A DNA stretch of 64,000 nucleotides from Anaerolineaceae bacterium (GCA_016841445.1 JAENZD010000002.1:310001-374000), one strand, 5' to 3'; positions 34,111 through 43,562 are shown, counted from the first letter of the stretch. Translations and numbers: made by a program. The notes: generated by a model from the letters alone, not told the origin.

Positions 34111-34902
34111 ATGTCATTAACGAATGTAAGTGATAAACAAAAGCTTTTAACCCTCTACCGCGAGGAACCCTGCTATACCTTGCCCAATGCATTTTGGAAG
34201 TCGGAATTTAATACTGGCTCCACCAAGCTGGAAGTCAAACGTGACCGGTCAGGAGGCAATCAATCATTGGCGTTTTGGCATGATGAGCGCTTGATGTCAC
34301 TGTGGTTTGATGACCCGCGTCATTCACCGCTTACAAAACAGCAAATAAACACCCTGCATTTCGCACTGGTTCACAGCCATGCACTCCCAATCTTTGATCC
34401 TCAAAGGTTTGCTGAAAAAACAGCATATTTTCGACTGAAATATGCGGGAACACCCCCAGTCGATGATCCCCCCGCCGGTTTTGTGTTCGAGACCTTCGAC
34501 ACCCAAAAGGATATATTAACGAGTACTTTCCTTATCTCTGCTTGCTATCCGAACATGAAGATCAGTGAAGAAGTTGTTCAGGGTTGGATGAAGCACCCGG
34601 TTTATGATCACAAGCTGTGGGTTTGGGTCAAGGAATCCCGGACAGGAAGATACGCTGCCCTGGGTATCGCAGAAGTAGATCACCAGGTCCCTGAGGCATC
34701 CCTGGAGTGGATCCAGGTCCATCCCGCATATCAAAGAAAAGGGTTGGGGAGAGCGATTGTAGGTGAACTTTTGCGCCGGGTTTCAGATGAGGTTAAATTC
34801 ACCACAGTGTCGGGAGAAATGGATAATCCCTCACATCCCGAAAAACTTTACCGTCAGTGCGGTTTTACCGGCTCAGATGTTTGGTGGCTGCTCAAAGATT
34901 GA
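34111..34902 (+). CDS. GNAT-family acetyltransferase, two-domain
   Basis: About 263 residues. The C-terminal 130 residues form a GNAT domain: LEWIQVHPAYQRKGLGRAIVGELL holds the acetyl-CoA loop (QRKGLG), and the end reads HPEKLYRQCGF. The N-terminal 130 residues have no clear family and may be a degenerate second GNAT fold. ATG 34111 is preferred; a TTG at 34084 would add nine residues. The substrate is unknown. Confidence 0.8.
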   Translation: MSLTNVSDKQKLLTLYREEPCYTLPNAFWKSEFNTGSTKLEVKRDRSGGNQSLAFWHDERLMSLWFDDPRHSPLTKQQINTLHFALVHSHALPIFDPQRFAEKTAYFRLKYAGTPPVDDPPAGFVFETFDTQKDILTSTFLISACYPNMKISEEVVQGWMKHPVYDHKLWVWVKESRTGRYAALGIAEVDHQVPEASLEWIQVHPAYQRKGLGRAIVGELLRRVSDEVKFTTVSGEMDNPSHPEKLYRQCGFTGSDVWWLLKD

Positions 34903-34942
34903 AAGCACATTAATGTTAATTTGACAGAGATTGAGTGTGTTT

Positions 34943-36100
34943 ATGGCAAAAAAACAAAAAAATAAAAATAAAAAAATAAAAGAGAAAAACCATCAAAAAT
35001 CACAGAAAACTCAAAAAAAACCGCGATGGGTGTTATATGCAATCGTTTCTCTCCTGACCTTACTGTTTTCAGTTTTCGGCTATTTCTGGTTCCCAGGTGA
35101 CGTTTATTATGAGATCACGGAGACCTATACTTTTGAAGGGGATGAACCAGGCGACATAAATCTGATATTGCTTCTGCCGACAAGCGGCGCTAACCAGGAG
35201 GTGTTGGAGCCTGATATCACCTGGCCGGGGGAGTGGGAACAGAGGCATGAGGGCCGCCTGGAAATTTTAACGTTCAATGCACAGTATTTGCCAGGTGAGA
35301 CAGTAGAAGCCGCCGTTAGGTACAGGGTGCACCTTTGGCAGGGGAGCGCAGATCGTGGGTTAACTCCGGTTACGGATGCTGACCTATTGCCCTCAGAGAA
35401 CATACAATCTGATCATCCGGATATCATCACCCAGGCTAACGATTTGATCGAGCCAGATGATGAAAGGCGAACGGTAAGAAATATCTTCGTTTTCACGATC
35501 AACCACCTGGAAAGGCCTAACGAGACGCAGGCTGACACTGACTCGAGTGCTCTTGCAGCGTACCAATCAGGGATTGGGGGATCCGAGGCACAGACTCACC
35601 TGATGACGGCGCTCAGCCGGGCGGCGGGTATCCCGGCCCATACCGTCAACGGGTTAGCTATGCCTGAAAGTTTCCCCTTTGTCCCTGTAATGAAGACCTG
35701 GGATCACCCCGCCAGTTCGCACACTTGGGCGGAGGTTTTGGTGGAGGGGGTTTGGATTATGGCAGACCCAAGCTTGTCCGGTGCTTTTTATAAACATGAT
35801 TTGCTGGGTTGGACGGATGCAAGGCACCTGGTGTATGACGAATCAGAACAATTTTCGACAATTTATGGACAAATTCTTGCCGAAGCTGAAAAAGAAGGTT
35901 CGTGGGTTGCGGCAATGCCTGATCCCATGAAATTTGTCGCCTGGTCAGATCTTGATGATGAAGGGATGACTTTCACTCCCCAGGTGACCCTCCGCAAAGT
36001 TTGGGATGCTCGCTGGATGATGGTTTTTTCCGGGGTTGTTATTCTTGTTCTCTTAAGCTGGGTGAGCGGCGGCAAACGGAAGTCGAAAGTACAAATATAG
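34943..36100 (+). CDS. Membrane protein with transglutaminase-like domain lacking the Cys
   Basis: About 385 residues. A Lys/Asn-rich cytoplasmic tail (1-27) is followed by a membrane helix (about 28-50), an extracytoplasmic region and a transglutaminase-like core at about 205-280. RAAGIPAHTVNG (226-237), H260 (SSHTWAEV) and D275 (MADP) match the His-Asp part of the triad. At the catalytic Cys position the sequence reads GGSEAQ, placing Ser at 224. A second helix (about 358-376) and a basic tail end the protein. It is therefore probably a non-catalytic or altered transglutaminase-like protein. ATG 34943 is chosen over TTG 34931. It follows the acetyltransferase by 40 bp. Confidence 0.72.
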   Translation: MAKKQKNKNKKIKEKNHQKSQKTQKKPRWVLYAIVSLLTLLFSVFGYFWFPGDVYYEITETYTFEGDEPGDINLILLLPTSGANQEVLEPDITWPGEWEQRHEGRLEILTFNAQYLPGETVEAAVRYRVHLWQGSADRGLTPVTDADLLPSENIQSDHPDIITQANDLIEPDDERRTVRNIFVFTINHLERPNETQADTDSSALAAYQSGIGGSEAQTHLMTALSRAAGIPAHTVNGLAMPESFPFVPVMKTWDHPASSHTWAEVLVEGVWIMADPSLSGAFYKHDLLGWTDARHLVYDESEQFSTIYGQILAEAEKEGSWVAAMPDPMKFVAWSDLDDEGMTFTPQVTLRKVWDARWMMVFSGVVILVLLSWVSGGKRKSKVQI

Positions 36101-36240
36101 GTCAAACGTTTTTTAATACAGATTTTTTGGTAAACTTGAGATGTTGAAGTGCGATCGACAAATCGGTGCAATAAAGACCAATTTGTCAAAGATCTTATTA
36201 ATAACAGATTGATTAACAATAATTAGCTAAAAAGGTAGAT

Positions 36241-36669
36241 ATTATCGGAGCTGCCCAATTTTTAGATCGAAATAATCCGCCAGATCAAGAGCTGATTCAG
36301 AAAACAATCGGCAGGGAAGTGCTGCCTGTGTGGGAAAGCCTTTTGTCCTATCTTGAGAGCCAATTTCCTGAGTATGAATCTGAGCTGATCTTTTATAACC
36401 CGCAGCATGGGTGGGGATTTCGTTACCGTAGAGAGGCACAGCAGTTGTGTGTCCTTTTCCCGGAACGCGGGGCTTTCAAAGCATTGGTAATCCTTAGCCC
36501 GGAGGAAGAAGAAGCAGCCCAAGAAAAAATCAATTTCTTCAATATGCGAATTCGTGAATTGCTGAACCAGCCCTCCACATTGCCCCAAGGCCGCTGGATG
36601 TGGATAAGGCTGGAAGATCATACGGATTTTGTGGGGTTAAGATTATTGCTTGAAATTAAGGTTCCATAA
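36241..36669 (+). CDS. DUF3788 protein, probable ATT start
   Basis: The recognisable DUF3788 region runs ESQFPEYESELIFYNP-type sequence through YGWGFRYRR-like HGWGFRYRREAQQLCVLFPE. A GTG at 36319 gives only 116 residues. The same frame is open back to 36223, and the extra sequence GAAQFLDRNNPPDQELIQ looks like the usual N terminus of the family. No ATG, GTG or TTG lies there, but ATT at 36241 sits five bases after AAAAAGG, a good ribosome binding site. I therefore propose an ATT start and about 142 residues. A mutated ATG is the alternative. Function unknown. Confidence 0.6.
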   Translation: MIGAAQFLDRNNPPDQELIQKTIGREVLPVWESLLSYLESQFPEYESELIFYNPQHGWGFRYRREAQQLCVLFPERGAFKALVILSPEEEEAAQEKINFFNMRIRELLNQPSTLPQGRWMWIRLEDHTDFVGLRLLLEIKVP

Positions 36670-36795
36670 GCTCGTTTCTCCATTACATCATTCTTGATTA
36701 GTTATCTGGGGTTTATCAAATCACTGAATTTGGGGTTTTTATGTCTCTTCTGTTATCCTTAATACAGTGAGGAAATAAAGGAGGAAATTTCTAAT

Positions 36796-37263
36796 ATGAA
36801 AAAATTAACTATCTTATCAATATTGGCTGTTATGGTGCTTTCAGCTTGCGGGTCTATGAACCAAACCAATACTCCAGAATTGAGGTTTGCCCCCAAGTTA
36901 ACAATGTATGAGGAAGGCGTTGTCCATTTTGAGGTTGGCGTTTTGAACCAGTCATCCCAGAAGTTTACAGGAAAGAAAGATGTAAATATTCAGGTTATTG
37001 TTACCGATGATGACGGGAAAATCCGAAACCAGATGCAGATTCATGATTTAGGAGCCATTGCAGAGAATGATAAAATTGTTCCATTTACGAGTGATGCCGA
37101 ATACGAGACAGGTCAATATATTGCTTCCCTGACAGGCGAGGGGATTCCTTCACTCTCTGTTCCATTCGAGATCAAGGTAGATGCAGGGGTTAGAAGTCTT
37201 GCTGCACCGCCTGATTTTATTGATCCGCACACCGAATATACAAGCATTGATCCAAATTTATGA
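36796..37263 (+). CDS. Small lipoprotein, unknown function
   Basis: A 155-residue lipoprotein. The signal MKKLTILSILAVMVLSACGS has a clean lipobox LSAC (C18). The mature part is beta-rich, with sequence patterns of a single Ig-like sandwich (VHFEVGVLNQS, VNIQVIVTDDDGK, YIASLTGEG). No family named. GGAGG-type sequence (AAGGAGGAAA) precedes the ATG. The stop codon lies in a 9-bp hairpin (37261-37292) that could terminate transcription. Confidence 0.8.
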   Translation: MKKLTILSILAVMVLSACGSMNQTNTPELRFAPKLTMYEEGVVHFEVGVLNQSSQKFTGKKDVNIQVIVTDDDGKIRNQMQIHDLGAIAENDKIVPFTSDAEYETGQYIASLTGEGIPSLSVPFEIKVDAGVRSLAAPPDFIDPHTEYTSIDPNL

Positions 37264-37658
37264 TTAAACTTCTAACTCAAGTTGTTTAATCATTGAGAAT
37301 ATTTCAATAAATTAAAATATTTTGAGTTTAGTTTCCATTTAACGCGTATTGGTCAGACCAATCTGTAAAAAAATTCCTGTATGTGCTAAAATTTAAGTCC
37401 ACTGAGTTATATTTGATGATGGGTCAGGGAAAAATGTAAACCGTCCAAAGATGGTGCATTTTGCAGACCTTTTGCAAAGCCTCTCATGGGTGGTTGCAAT
37501 AGTCAAATTTTATTGTTCTCATTTTTTATCCTCAGCATAGTCATTTTTCTCGTTGACGAGGATAGAAATTACGGAACCTTGTTTTGTGATTGTGCTGAAG
37601 ATGAACTTTAGTTTCAATATCAAAACAGCAGGCTCAGGGAATATATAGGAGAGTTTTT
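37264..37658. other. Intergenic region upstream of the MgtC-family gene
   Basis: Contains a 9-bp AT-rich hairpin at 37261-37292 (TGATTAAAC/GTTTAATCA) and a weak ATCCTC/GAGGAT pairing around 37528-37563. About 395 bp is long for this region, so a leader RNA for the MgtC-family gene is possible. I could not draw a convincing switch, and no gene was found. Confidence 0.4.
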
Positions 37659-38336
37659 ATGCTTTCAGAAATCTCAGAAGTCCAGATCATCTTGAGGGTG
37701 CTGGTTGGGGCAGTCTTGGGTGCAGCAGTTGGGTTGGAAAGAGAACGCCAGGATCAGCCTGCCGGTTTGCGGACACACATGATCCTGGTGATTGGTGCAA
37801 CATTAGCGATGGTGTTATCTGTGAACCTGGGATTTCTATATGCCCGTCCCGGAACACCTGCAGACCCTGCCCGTTTAGCTGCACAGGTCATTTCAGGCAT
37901 TGGCTTTTTAGGCGCCGGCGCGATATTACGGTATGGATTCACGGTCAAAGGGTTAACCACAGCGACTTCCTTGTGGACTATGGCGATCGTGGGTATGACA
38001 GTGGGGGCTGGCTATTACCTGATTGGGGTGTTTACAACAGCTTTAATGCTGGTTGTATTAGCATTGCTGAATACTATCGAAAATCGTTTTCTACGTACCT
38101 CTGTCTCCCGCTTTATCACAATTGAGACAGATTATCACAAGGGGACCGTCAAGGATATCCGGAAAATTGTACAGGATTTTTCTGATGAGCTGGCAAGTTT
38201 TAATATTCAGAAACATATTAAGAACAAACGCCTAAGAATTCAGATCGTTGCCAGGATCTCCCGGGATCAGACGCTGGAAGACCTGGTGGATGCGCTTTCG
38301 GACATCGAAGGGGTGAGAAACCTGAAGGTTGAGTAA
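37659..38336 (+). CDS. MgtC/SapB-family membrane protein
   Basis: A 225-residue protein. The N-terminal 140 residues carry four or five membrane helices with the MgtC signature: RVLVGAVLGAAVGLERE, QPAGLRTHMILVIGATLAM and VISGIGFLGAGAILR. The C-terminal 80 residues form a soluble ACT-like domain (about 145-225). MgtC proteins support growth in low Mg2+ and regulate the F-type ATPase in some bacteria. Others of this family may be transporters. GGAGAG precedes the start. A strong terminator follows, so this is a single-gene unit. Confidence 0.9.
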   Translation: MLSEISEVQIILRVLVGAVLGAAVGLERERQDQPAGLRTHMILVIGATLAMVLSVNLGFLYARPGTPADPARLAAQVISGIGFLGAGAILRYGFTVKGLTTATSLWTMAIVGMTVGAGYYLIGVFTTALMLVVLALLNTIENRFLRTSVSRFITIETDYHKGTVKDIRKIVQDFSDELASFNIQKHIKNKRLRIQIVARISRDQTLEDLVDALSDIEGVRNLKVE

Positions 38337-38360
38337 AGTATCATATCGAGTGCAAAATTT

Positions 38361-38387
38361 AACCCACGGCAGATGCCGTGGGTTTTT
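38361..38387 (+). terminator. Terminator of the MgtC-family gene
   Basis: AACCCACGGC (38361-38370) pairs perfectly with GCCGTGGGTT (38375-38384), followed by TTT and AATTTT. Confidence 0.92.
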
Positions 38388-38474
38388 AATTTTGGTTGAA
38401 ATTGTACTAAGGTGAATTATTAAGTGATCAGCGATCCGCTTTGAAATTCTGAAAGAGAACCGAAATCAGGCTGA

Positions 38475-38984
38475 TCACCACTCTCCCGCGTATTCGACGC
38501 AGTAAGGGGGAAGGGTTTGTGTGGTTAGTGCATAGCGCAGTTCAACCAGCTGGCGCAAGTGTAAAAGGTCGTGTGCCTGCCAGGAGACCAAAAAATCACC
38601 GGCCTTCAAGCTGCCCCATGGGAAGGTGATTTCCTGATCCCAGTCCTGATTTTCAAGTCCTCGCAGCCATGCCATGGATCTATCCCGCTCAGTAGAAAAT
38701 AAGCCTACCAGGTCTTCAAGCGGCTGCCCTTTTCGGGCATCATCTTCCGTCCAGGTGCTGCGTGTCTCTTCAAGTCCGGGGGCCGCACTGCTGTTGAAAA
38801 TCTGCCCAATATATTTTCGAAAATCGAAGATCTCTTCAAAAGCGAGGTGATAGACTACTTCTTTAATTGACCAGTTCTCGGCATCCGGTTTCCAGCTTAC
38901 TGCTTCTTCTTCCAGCCCAACAGTTAATGCTATGATTGCTTCAGCGGTGTATTGTAATTTTTTAATAAATCGGTCCAGATCCAT
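38475..38984 (-). CDS. DinB-family protein
   Basis: A 169-residue four-helix-bundle protein of the DinB/YfiT superfamily. The three metal-binding His residues are H46 (VVYHLAFEE), H138 and H142 (WQAHDLLHLRQL). The family includes thiol-dependent transferases (bacillithiol, mycothiol) and proteins of unknown role. The gene lies 30 bp downstream of the HAD phosphatase on the same strand and may be co-transcribed. A second DinB-like gene is at 53.4-53.9 kb. Confidence 0.85.
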   Translation of the reverse strand: MDLDRFIKKLQYTAEAIIALTVGLEEEAVSWKPDAENWSIKEVVYHLAFEEIFDFRKYIGQIFNSSAAPGLEETRSTWTEDDARKGQPLEDLVGLFSTERDRSMAWLRGLENQDWDQEITFPWGSLKAGDFLVSWQAHDLLHLRQLVELRYALTTQTLPPYCVEYAGEW

Positions 38985-39014
38985 CGCACCTCCTTAATTC
39001 CTGTAAACAAGGTT

Positions 39015-39725
39015 TTACACTTCATATTGTTGTATCTTCTTGATGAGGTCCGGCAGCAACCCGATATGTTCAATTGAATAATAGCCTTCCTGAGAGGTAT
39101 CAAACCCTGGCACGGTTTCGTGTTCCCAGGTTGTGTCCGCCTGGATGTGAACAGATTTTCCGCCCAATGCAAGGATCGGGACAACATCAGAGCGGAGCGA
39201 GTTGCCTACCATCAGTATTGAATTTTGATCGATATTGTATTTTTCAAAAACAGATTGGTATGATTGGGGCGTTTTTTCATTCACAACTTCAACCAGGGGG
39301 AAATATCTCTCAAGCCCAGACCGTGAAAGCTTCCCCGTCTGGTCCAGGAGATCACCTTTGGTAATGACCATCAGCGGGAAAGAGCCTGCTAATACTTCGA
39401 GGGTTTCTTTGACGTGGGGGTATAAAACGATCTCAGTTTCAAGCATTGATCGACCCAAGGATAGGATATCCGCAACTTCTTTTCCAGAAACATTGCTTTC
39501 TGAGATCTTAACAGCTGCCTCGAGCATCGAAAGGGTAAACGCTTTGACCCCGTAACCGTAAAGCGGAAGGTTCTTCATTTCGATCTCGTACAGGGTCTCA
39601 TCAATCGTTTGTGGCTCTCCCCAGGTTGATAAGATCTTTTTGAAATCTTCCAGGGCGTCACGGTAGTGCACTTCTCCATGCCAGAGGGTGTCATCTGCGT
39701 CAAATGCAATCATTTCAATTTTCAT
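39015..39725 (-). CDS. HAD-superfamily hydrolase
   Basis: A 236-residue HAD phosphatase. Motif I is DADDT with D9 (nucleophile) and D11 (FDADDTLW). Motif II is MVITKGD, and motifs III-IV lie in MVGNSLRSDVVPILALGG. The cap is an alpha-helical C1 type, as in phosphoglycolate phosphatase and 5'-nucleotidases. The substrate is not predictable. The upstream region is shared with the divergent isochorismatase-family gene. Confidence 0.87.
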   Translation of the reverse strand: MKIEMIAFDADDTLWHGEVHYRDALEDFKKILSTWGEPQTIDETLYEIEMKNLPLYGYGVKAFTLSMLEAAVKISESNVSGKEVADILSLGRSMLETEIVLYPHVKETLEVLAGSFPLMVITKGDLLDQTGKLSRSGLERYFPLVEVVNEKTPQSYQSVFEKYNIDQNSILMVGNSLRSDVVPILALGGKSVHIQADTTWEHETVPGFDTSQEGYYSIEHIGLLPDLIKKIQQYEV

Positions 39726-39882
39726 TGGTCTACCTTATCTTGTGGTCAATACTGAGAATTATACTGTTTCTTTTTCTTACTCAGCGAGGCGTTTATCCGA
39801 TGTTATTTGGAAGGAGTTAATATCTTTCTTAGGTTTAGTGGTTACTTTTAAATTGTATTCAAATATCTACCAGGAGGTTGGT

Positions 39883-40590
39883 ATGTCTTTAGCCGAAAAA
39901 TCGAAAGGTTTTATTGATTACCTTGAAAATTGGGTCAAAAATTTGGCTTCCATAACCATTAATGATGCTATCTCTGAGCCTGCTAAATCAGCGATCATCT
40001 CCGTTGACGTGATCAATGGGTTTTTATATGAAGGTCCATTGAGCAGCCCAAGGGTCGCTAAGATTGATGCGCCGATCACACATCTCATGAAATCTGCGTG
40101 GGAGAGAGGTTTAAAGGATATTCTCCTGGTGCAAGAAGGGCACCGGGAAGACTCGTTGGAATTTGACGCCTTTGGAGAGCATGCCATCAAAGGGAGCCAT
40201 CAGGCAGAAGCTATTGATAAGATCAAATCCCTTCCTTTCTACAGCCAATTAACCACCATTTATAAAGATTCAATTCACCCTGCTCTCAATAATGGTTTTG
40301 ATGAATGGGTTGAAGAACGCGGCGATCTTGATACTTTCATCGCTGTTGGTGATGTAACGGATCTTTGTGTCTATCAATTAACAACATACCTACGTTTGAA
40401 GGCGAACGCGCATCACAAAAAGGGGCGCGTGATCGTTCCGGCAAACTGTGTGCAGACCTGGCACCTTTCCGTAGATGATGCCCGTAATCTCCCTGCTATG
40501 CCCCACCATGGTGATATGCTTCATGCGATCTTCCTGTATCACATGGCGTTGAACGGAATTGAAGTTGTCAAAGAAATCACAACCGATTAG
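39883..40590 (+). CDS. Isochorismatase-family cysteine hydrolase
   Basis: A 235-residue cysteine hydrolase. D42 (VDVINGF) and C162 (GDVTDLCVYQL) are the catalytic Asp and Cys. The region EGHREDSLEFDAFGEH holds the residues that in nicotinamidases bind metal. The family contains nicotinamidases, isochorismatases and ureidoacrylate hydrolases. Nicotinamidase activity would fit with the NAD synthetase genes elsewhere in the window, but this is inference. ATG 39883 follows AGGAGG at ideal spacing. The in-frame sequence back to 39688 is not coding. Confidence 0.82.
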   Translation: MSLAEKSKGFIDYLENWVKNLASITINDAISEPAKSAIISVDVINGFLYEGPLSSPRVAKIDAPITHLMKSAWERGLKDILLVQEGHREDSLEFDAFGEHAIKGSHQAEAIDKIKSLPFYSQLTTIYKDSIHPALNNGFDEWVEERGDLDTFIAVGDVTDLCVYQLTTYLRLKANAHHKKGRVIVPANCVQTWHLSVDDARNLPAMPHHGDMLHAIFLYHMALNGIEVVKEITTD

Positions 40591-40828
40591 TCATCAGGAC
40601 TAATAACTATCCATTTACGTGCCGTAAAACCGGTTTGTCAAAAGATAGCCAGAGGGTAAAATAATGACCTTTGAAGAGTCCTGCATGGGCTTTGTGGTAT
40701 GATTAATGGCTGGAAAGATGAGAATTGCGAACGAAAAAGAGATCAGTTTTTTGAAAAAACCGGATTCCTGCGGAAGTAACCACGTGTTATTTCAGCAGGT
40801 ATTCCATTTAAAATGAGGACATTAAACG

Positions 40829-43018
40829 ATGGCGAAAATTAAAAGAGAAGAACCGATAAAATTCAGTCTTCCTCGGCGCATCAAGCGTTTGGAAGACCTG
40901 GCATATAATCTTTGGTGGGTTTGGAATCCTGAAGCACAGCGGTTATTTAAAGAAATAGACGCCTTGCTCTGGGAGAGCAGCTATCATAACCCGGTCGCAT
41001 TCCTGAGAGACGTGGAGCGTGCCCTGTTGAACGCCGCCACGAACGACCGCTATTTCCTGGATATTTATGATCGGGTCATGCGAGAGTTTGACCGCTATAT
41101 GGGAGAAAAGGACACCTGGTTTTCCGAAACCTATCCGGACTTCAGCGATGAACTGATGGCATATTTTTCCTTCGAATTCGGCTTACATGAGTCGCTGATG
41201 GTTTATGCCGGTGGGTTGGGTATTCTTTCCGGGGACCACCTCAAAGAGTCGAGCGATCTTGGGATCCCCCTGGTGGGTGTCGGCTTTGTATATACCTACG
41301 GTTATTTTTCTCAGCGAATCAGCGAAGATGGCTGGCAGCAAGCCGACAATGTCCCGATCGATTTTGACGCACTGCCCCTGATCCGAATATTGGATGAGAA
41401 TGACGAACCGGTCAAAATCCGGATCGATTTGCCCGGCCGAAAGGTCTTTGCCCGGATTTACCAGCTGAATGTTGGCAGGGTTAAGCTTTATTTGCTGCAT
41501 ACGAATATTCCTGAAAATGATCCCAACGACCGCCATTTGACTGATCGCTTATACATCAGCGACCTGGAACTGCGAATATCACAGGAGATCCTTTTGGGGA
41601 TGGGTGGGGTTCGTGCCCTGCGTGCACTCGGTCATGAACCCACTGCCTGGCATATGAACGAAGGCCATTCTGCATTCCTGACCCTTGAACGTGCACTGGA
41701 ATATGTGGAAAGCGGGAAGACATTTGAGCAAGCCGTCGATATTATCAAAAAGACCAATATCTTCACAACGCATACCCCCGTACCTGCCGGCAATGATGAG
41801 TTCCCCTTGTGGTTAGTTGACAAGTATTTTGTCCAGGTTTGGTCAGATCTTGGGCTTTCCAGGGATGATTTTATAAATATTGCCAAGATCAAGCAGTCCT
41901 GGGGCGGAGATGCTTTCAGTATGCCGATCCTGGCCTTCAAACTTTCTGAACACAAAAATGCTGTTTCGGAACTGCATGGACAGGTTGCCCGTCAGATGTG
42001 GAACTTCCTGTGGCCTGATAAAGAAGAGGACGATATTCCTATTGGCTATATCACCAACGGGATCCACACGGAAACCTGGTTGGCGCGGCGGACAGGCCTG
42101 CTGTTCTCGCGGTACATGGGCGCGGATTGGCAGGATCACCTGGATGAGCCGGAGTTCTGGGCACAGATCGAGAATATCCCGGATGAAGCCTTTTGGCAGG
42201 TCAGGCAGCATTGTAAGCGCAGATTAGTGGCTTACATCATCAACCGCGGCAGGCAAAAATGGCAAACCGCGAATGTACACCCCGTACAGACCATTGCCAG
42301 CGGTGTTTTATTAGACCCCTATGCTCTGACGATCGGTTTTGCACGCCGTTTTGCGACCTATAAGCGAGGGAACCTGATCCTGCGTGACTATGATCGCCTT
42401 CTCAAACTTGTGACGGATGCCCGCAAGCCTGTCCAGTTCATTTTTGCCGGTAAAGCGCACCCTGCAGATGAACCCGGCAAGCAGATGATCCAGGAAGTTT
42501 ACCGGGCGGTGAAAGATGCACGATTTGGCGGACGATTGGCGTTTCTTGAAGATTACGACATGAACATCGCACGGTACATGGTTCAGGGTGTGGATGTATG
42601 GTTGAATACACCCCGCCGGACCCGGGAAGCATCGGGAACGTCTGGCATGAAAGCTGCCCTGAACGGTGTCCTCAATTTCTCGGTTTTGGATGGTTGGTGG
42701 CGTGAAGGCTATAATGGGTCAAATGGGTGGGCGATCGGACAAGATGTTGACCTGTATGCAGACCCTCAGGTCCAGGATGAGGCCGATGCGTTAAGCCTGT
42801 ACGATATAATTGAAAACGAGATTGTACCCCTGTATTATGACCAGCGTTCCGGGGATAACCTTCCCTGTGATTGGATTGCCAGGATGAAGGAAAGCATTCG
42901 TACACTGGGAGGGCAGTTCAGCACCCGGCGTATGTTAAAAGAATATATGACTTCCTACTACGATTCTGCGATGCACAGCGGTATTGAGGAGAGGAACGGG
43001 AAGGAAAAAGCCGGATAA
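40829..43018 (+). CDS. glgP: Alpha-glucan (glycogen) phosphorylase, short form
   Basis: A 729-residue GT35 phosphorylase that releases glucose 1-phosphate from glycogen or maltodextrin. The N-terminal domain (about 10-110, LEDLAYNLWWVWNPEAQRLF) is the DUF3417 segment seen in the short alpha-glucan phosphorylase type. The PLP lysine is K608 in SGTSGMKAALNG. AGKAHPADEPGK and MNEGHSAFLTLERALE are other family marks. It lacks the regulatory extension of classical GlgP, typical for bacterial and archaeal short forms. The stop overlaps the next gene by one base (TAATG). Confidence 0.92.
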   Translation: MAKIKREEPIKFSLPRRIKRLEDLAYNLWWVWNPEAQRLFKEIDALLWESSYHNPVAFLRDVERALLNAATNDRYFLDIYDRVMREFDRYMGEKDTWFSETYPDFSDELMAYFSFEFGLHESLMVYAGGLGILSGDHLKESSDLGIPLVGVGFVYTYGYFSQRISEDGWQQADNVPIDFDALPLIRILDENDEPVKIRIDLPGRKVFARIYQLNVGRVKLYLLHTNIPENDPNDRHLTDRLYISDLELRISQEILLGMGGVRALRALGHEPTAWHMNEGHSAFLTLERALEYVESGKTFEQAVDIIKKTNIFTTHTPVPAGNDEFPLWLVDKYFVQVWSDLGLSRDDFINIAKIKQSWGGDAFSMPILAFKLSEHKNAVSELHGQVARQMWNFLWPDKEEDDIPIGYITNGIHTETWLARRTGLLFSRYMGADWQDHLDEPEFWAQIENIPDEAFWQVRQHCKRRLVAYIINRGRQKWQTANVHPVQTIASGVLLDPYALTIGFARRFATYKRGNLILRDYDRLLKLVTDARKPVQFIFAGKAHPADEPGKQMIQEVYRAVKDARFGGRLAFLEDYDMNIARYMVQGVDVWLNTPRRTREASGTSGMKAALNGVLNFSVLDGWWREGYNGSNGWAIGQDVDLYADPQVQDEADALSLYDIIENEIVPLYYDQRSGDNLPCDWIARMKESIRTLGGQFSTRRMLKEYMTSYYDSAMHSGIEERNGKEKAG

Positions 43019-43545
43019 TGGATGTTTTCTTATCCCCCCAGGCGTGGCTAGTTGCTTTTGGTATTTTTACCGCTCGTTTGGTAAATATTGCAATTGATAC
43101 CTTAAGATTCATGTTTACCTTGCGCGGCAAATCAGCAGTTTCTTGGGTCTTAGGATTTGTTGAGTCGGTTATATTTGTGCTCGTGATCGGCTCAGTTTTA
43201 ACCAACCTCGAAAACCCGTTGAATATCATCGGCTACTCCGCAGGTTTTGCAACCGGCAACGTGATCGGGATGGCAATTGAAAAACGGCTAGCAATAGGTT
43301 ATACGCATTTCAGCATCATCAGCCCCAACCACAGCACTGAGATCGCTGATATATTGCGGTTGGAAGGTTACGGTGTGACGGAGATACCAGCACGGGGACG
43401 AGAGAGTAATTTCATGCTGGTTGACTGCCATGTACGCCGGAAGCAAGCCGATGAAGTTGAATCGCATGTTTTGAAGGTAGACCCGAACGCGTTCATTACG
43501 ACGGAAGACGTAACCCCGCGTCGCAGCGGGATCTGGCGGCTCTAA
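43018..43545 (+). CDS. DUF5698/DUF2179 membrane protein (UPF0316-like)
   Basis: A 175-residue membrane protein. Three hydrophobic helices (about 8-25, 40-62, 68-88) match DUF5698, and the C-terminal 70 residues form a DUF2179 domain (HFSIISPNHSTEIADILR, then GRESNFMLVDCHVRRKQ). Function is unknown; related proteins are called UPF0316. The ATG overlaps the stop of the phosphorylase gene, so both are translated from one message. A terminator follows. Confidence 0.88.
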   Translation: MDVFLSPQAWLVAFGIFTARLVNIAIDTLRFMFTLRGKSAVSWVLGFVESVIFVLVIGSVLTNLENPLNIIGYSAGFATGNVIGMAIEKRLAIGYTHFSIISPNHSTEIADILRLEGYGVTEIPARGRESNFMLVDCHVRRKQADEVESHVLKVDPNAFITTEDVTPRRSGIWRL

Positions 43546-43562
43546 GCTATTAAATAGGAAGC

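Noticed and set aside
37420-37480. M-box-like string GTCCAAAGATGG before the MgtC-family gene
   Set aside because: A short resemblance only; the surrounding conserved blocks and helices are missing.
39688-39882. 65-residue N-terminal extension of the isochorismatase-family protein
   Set aside because: It overlaps the divergent HAD gene and promoter region; the ATG at 39883 has an ideal ribosome binding site and family length.
40586-40604. ATTAGTC/GACTAAT hairpin as terminator of the isochorismatase-family gene
   Set aside because: The stem is AT-rich, overlaps the stop codon and has no T tract.
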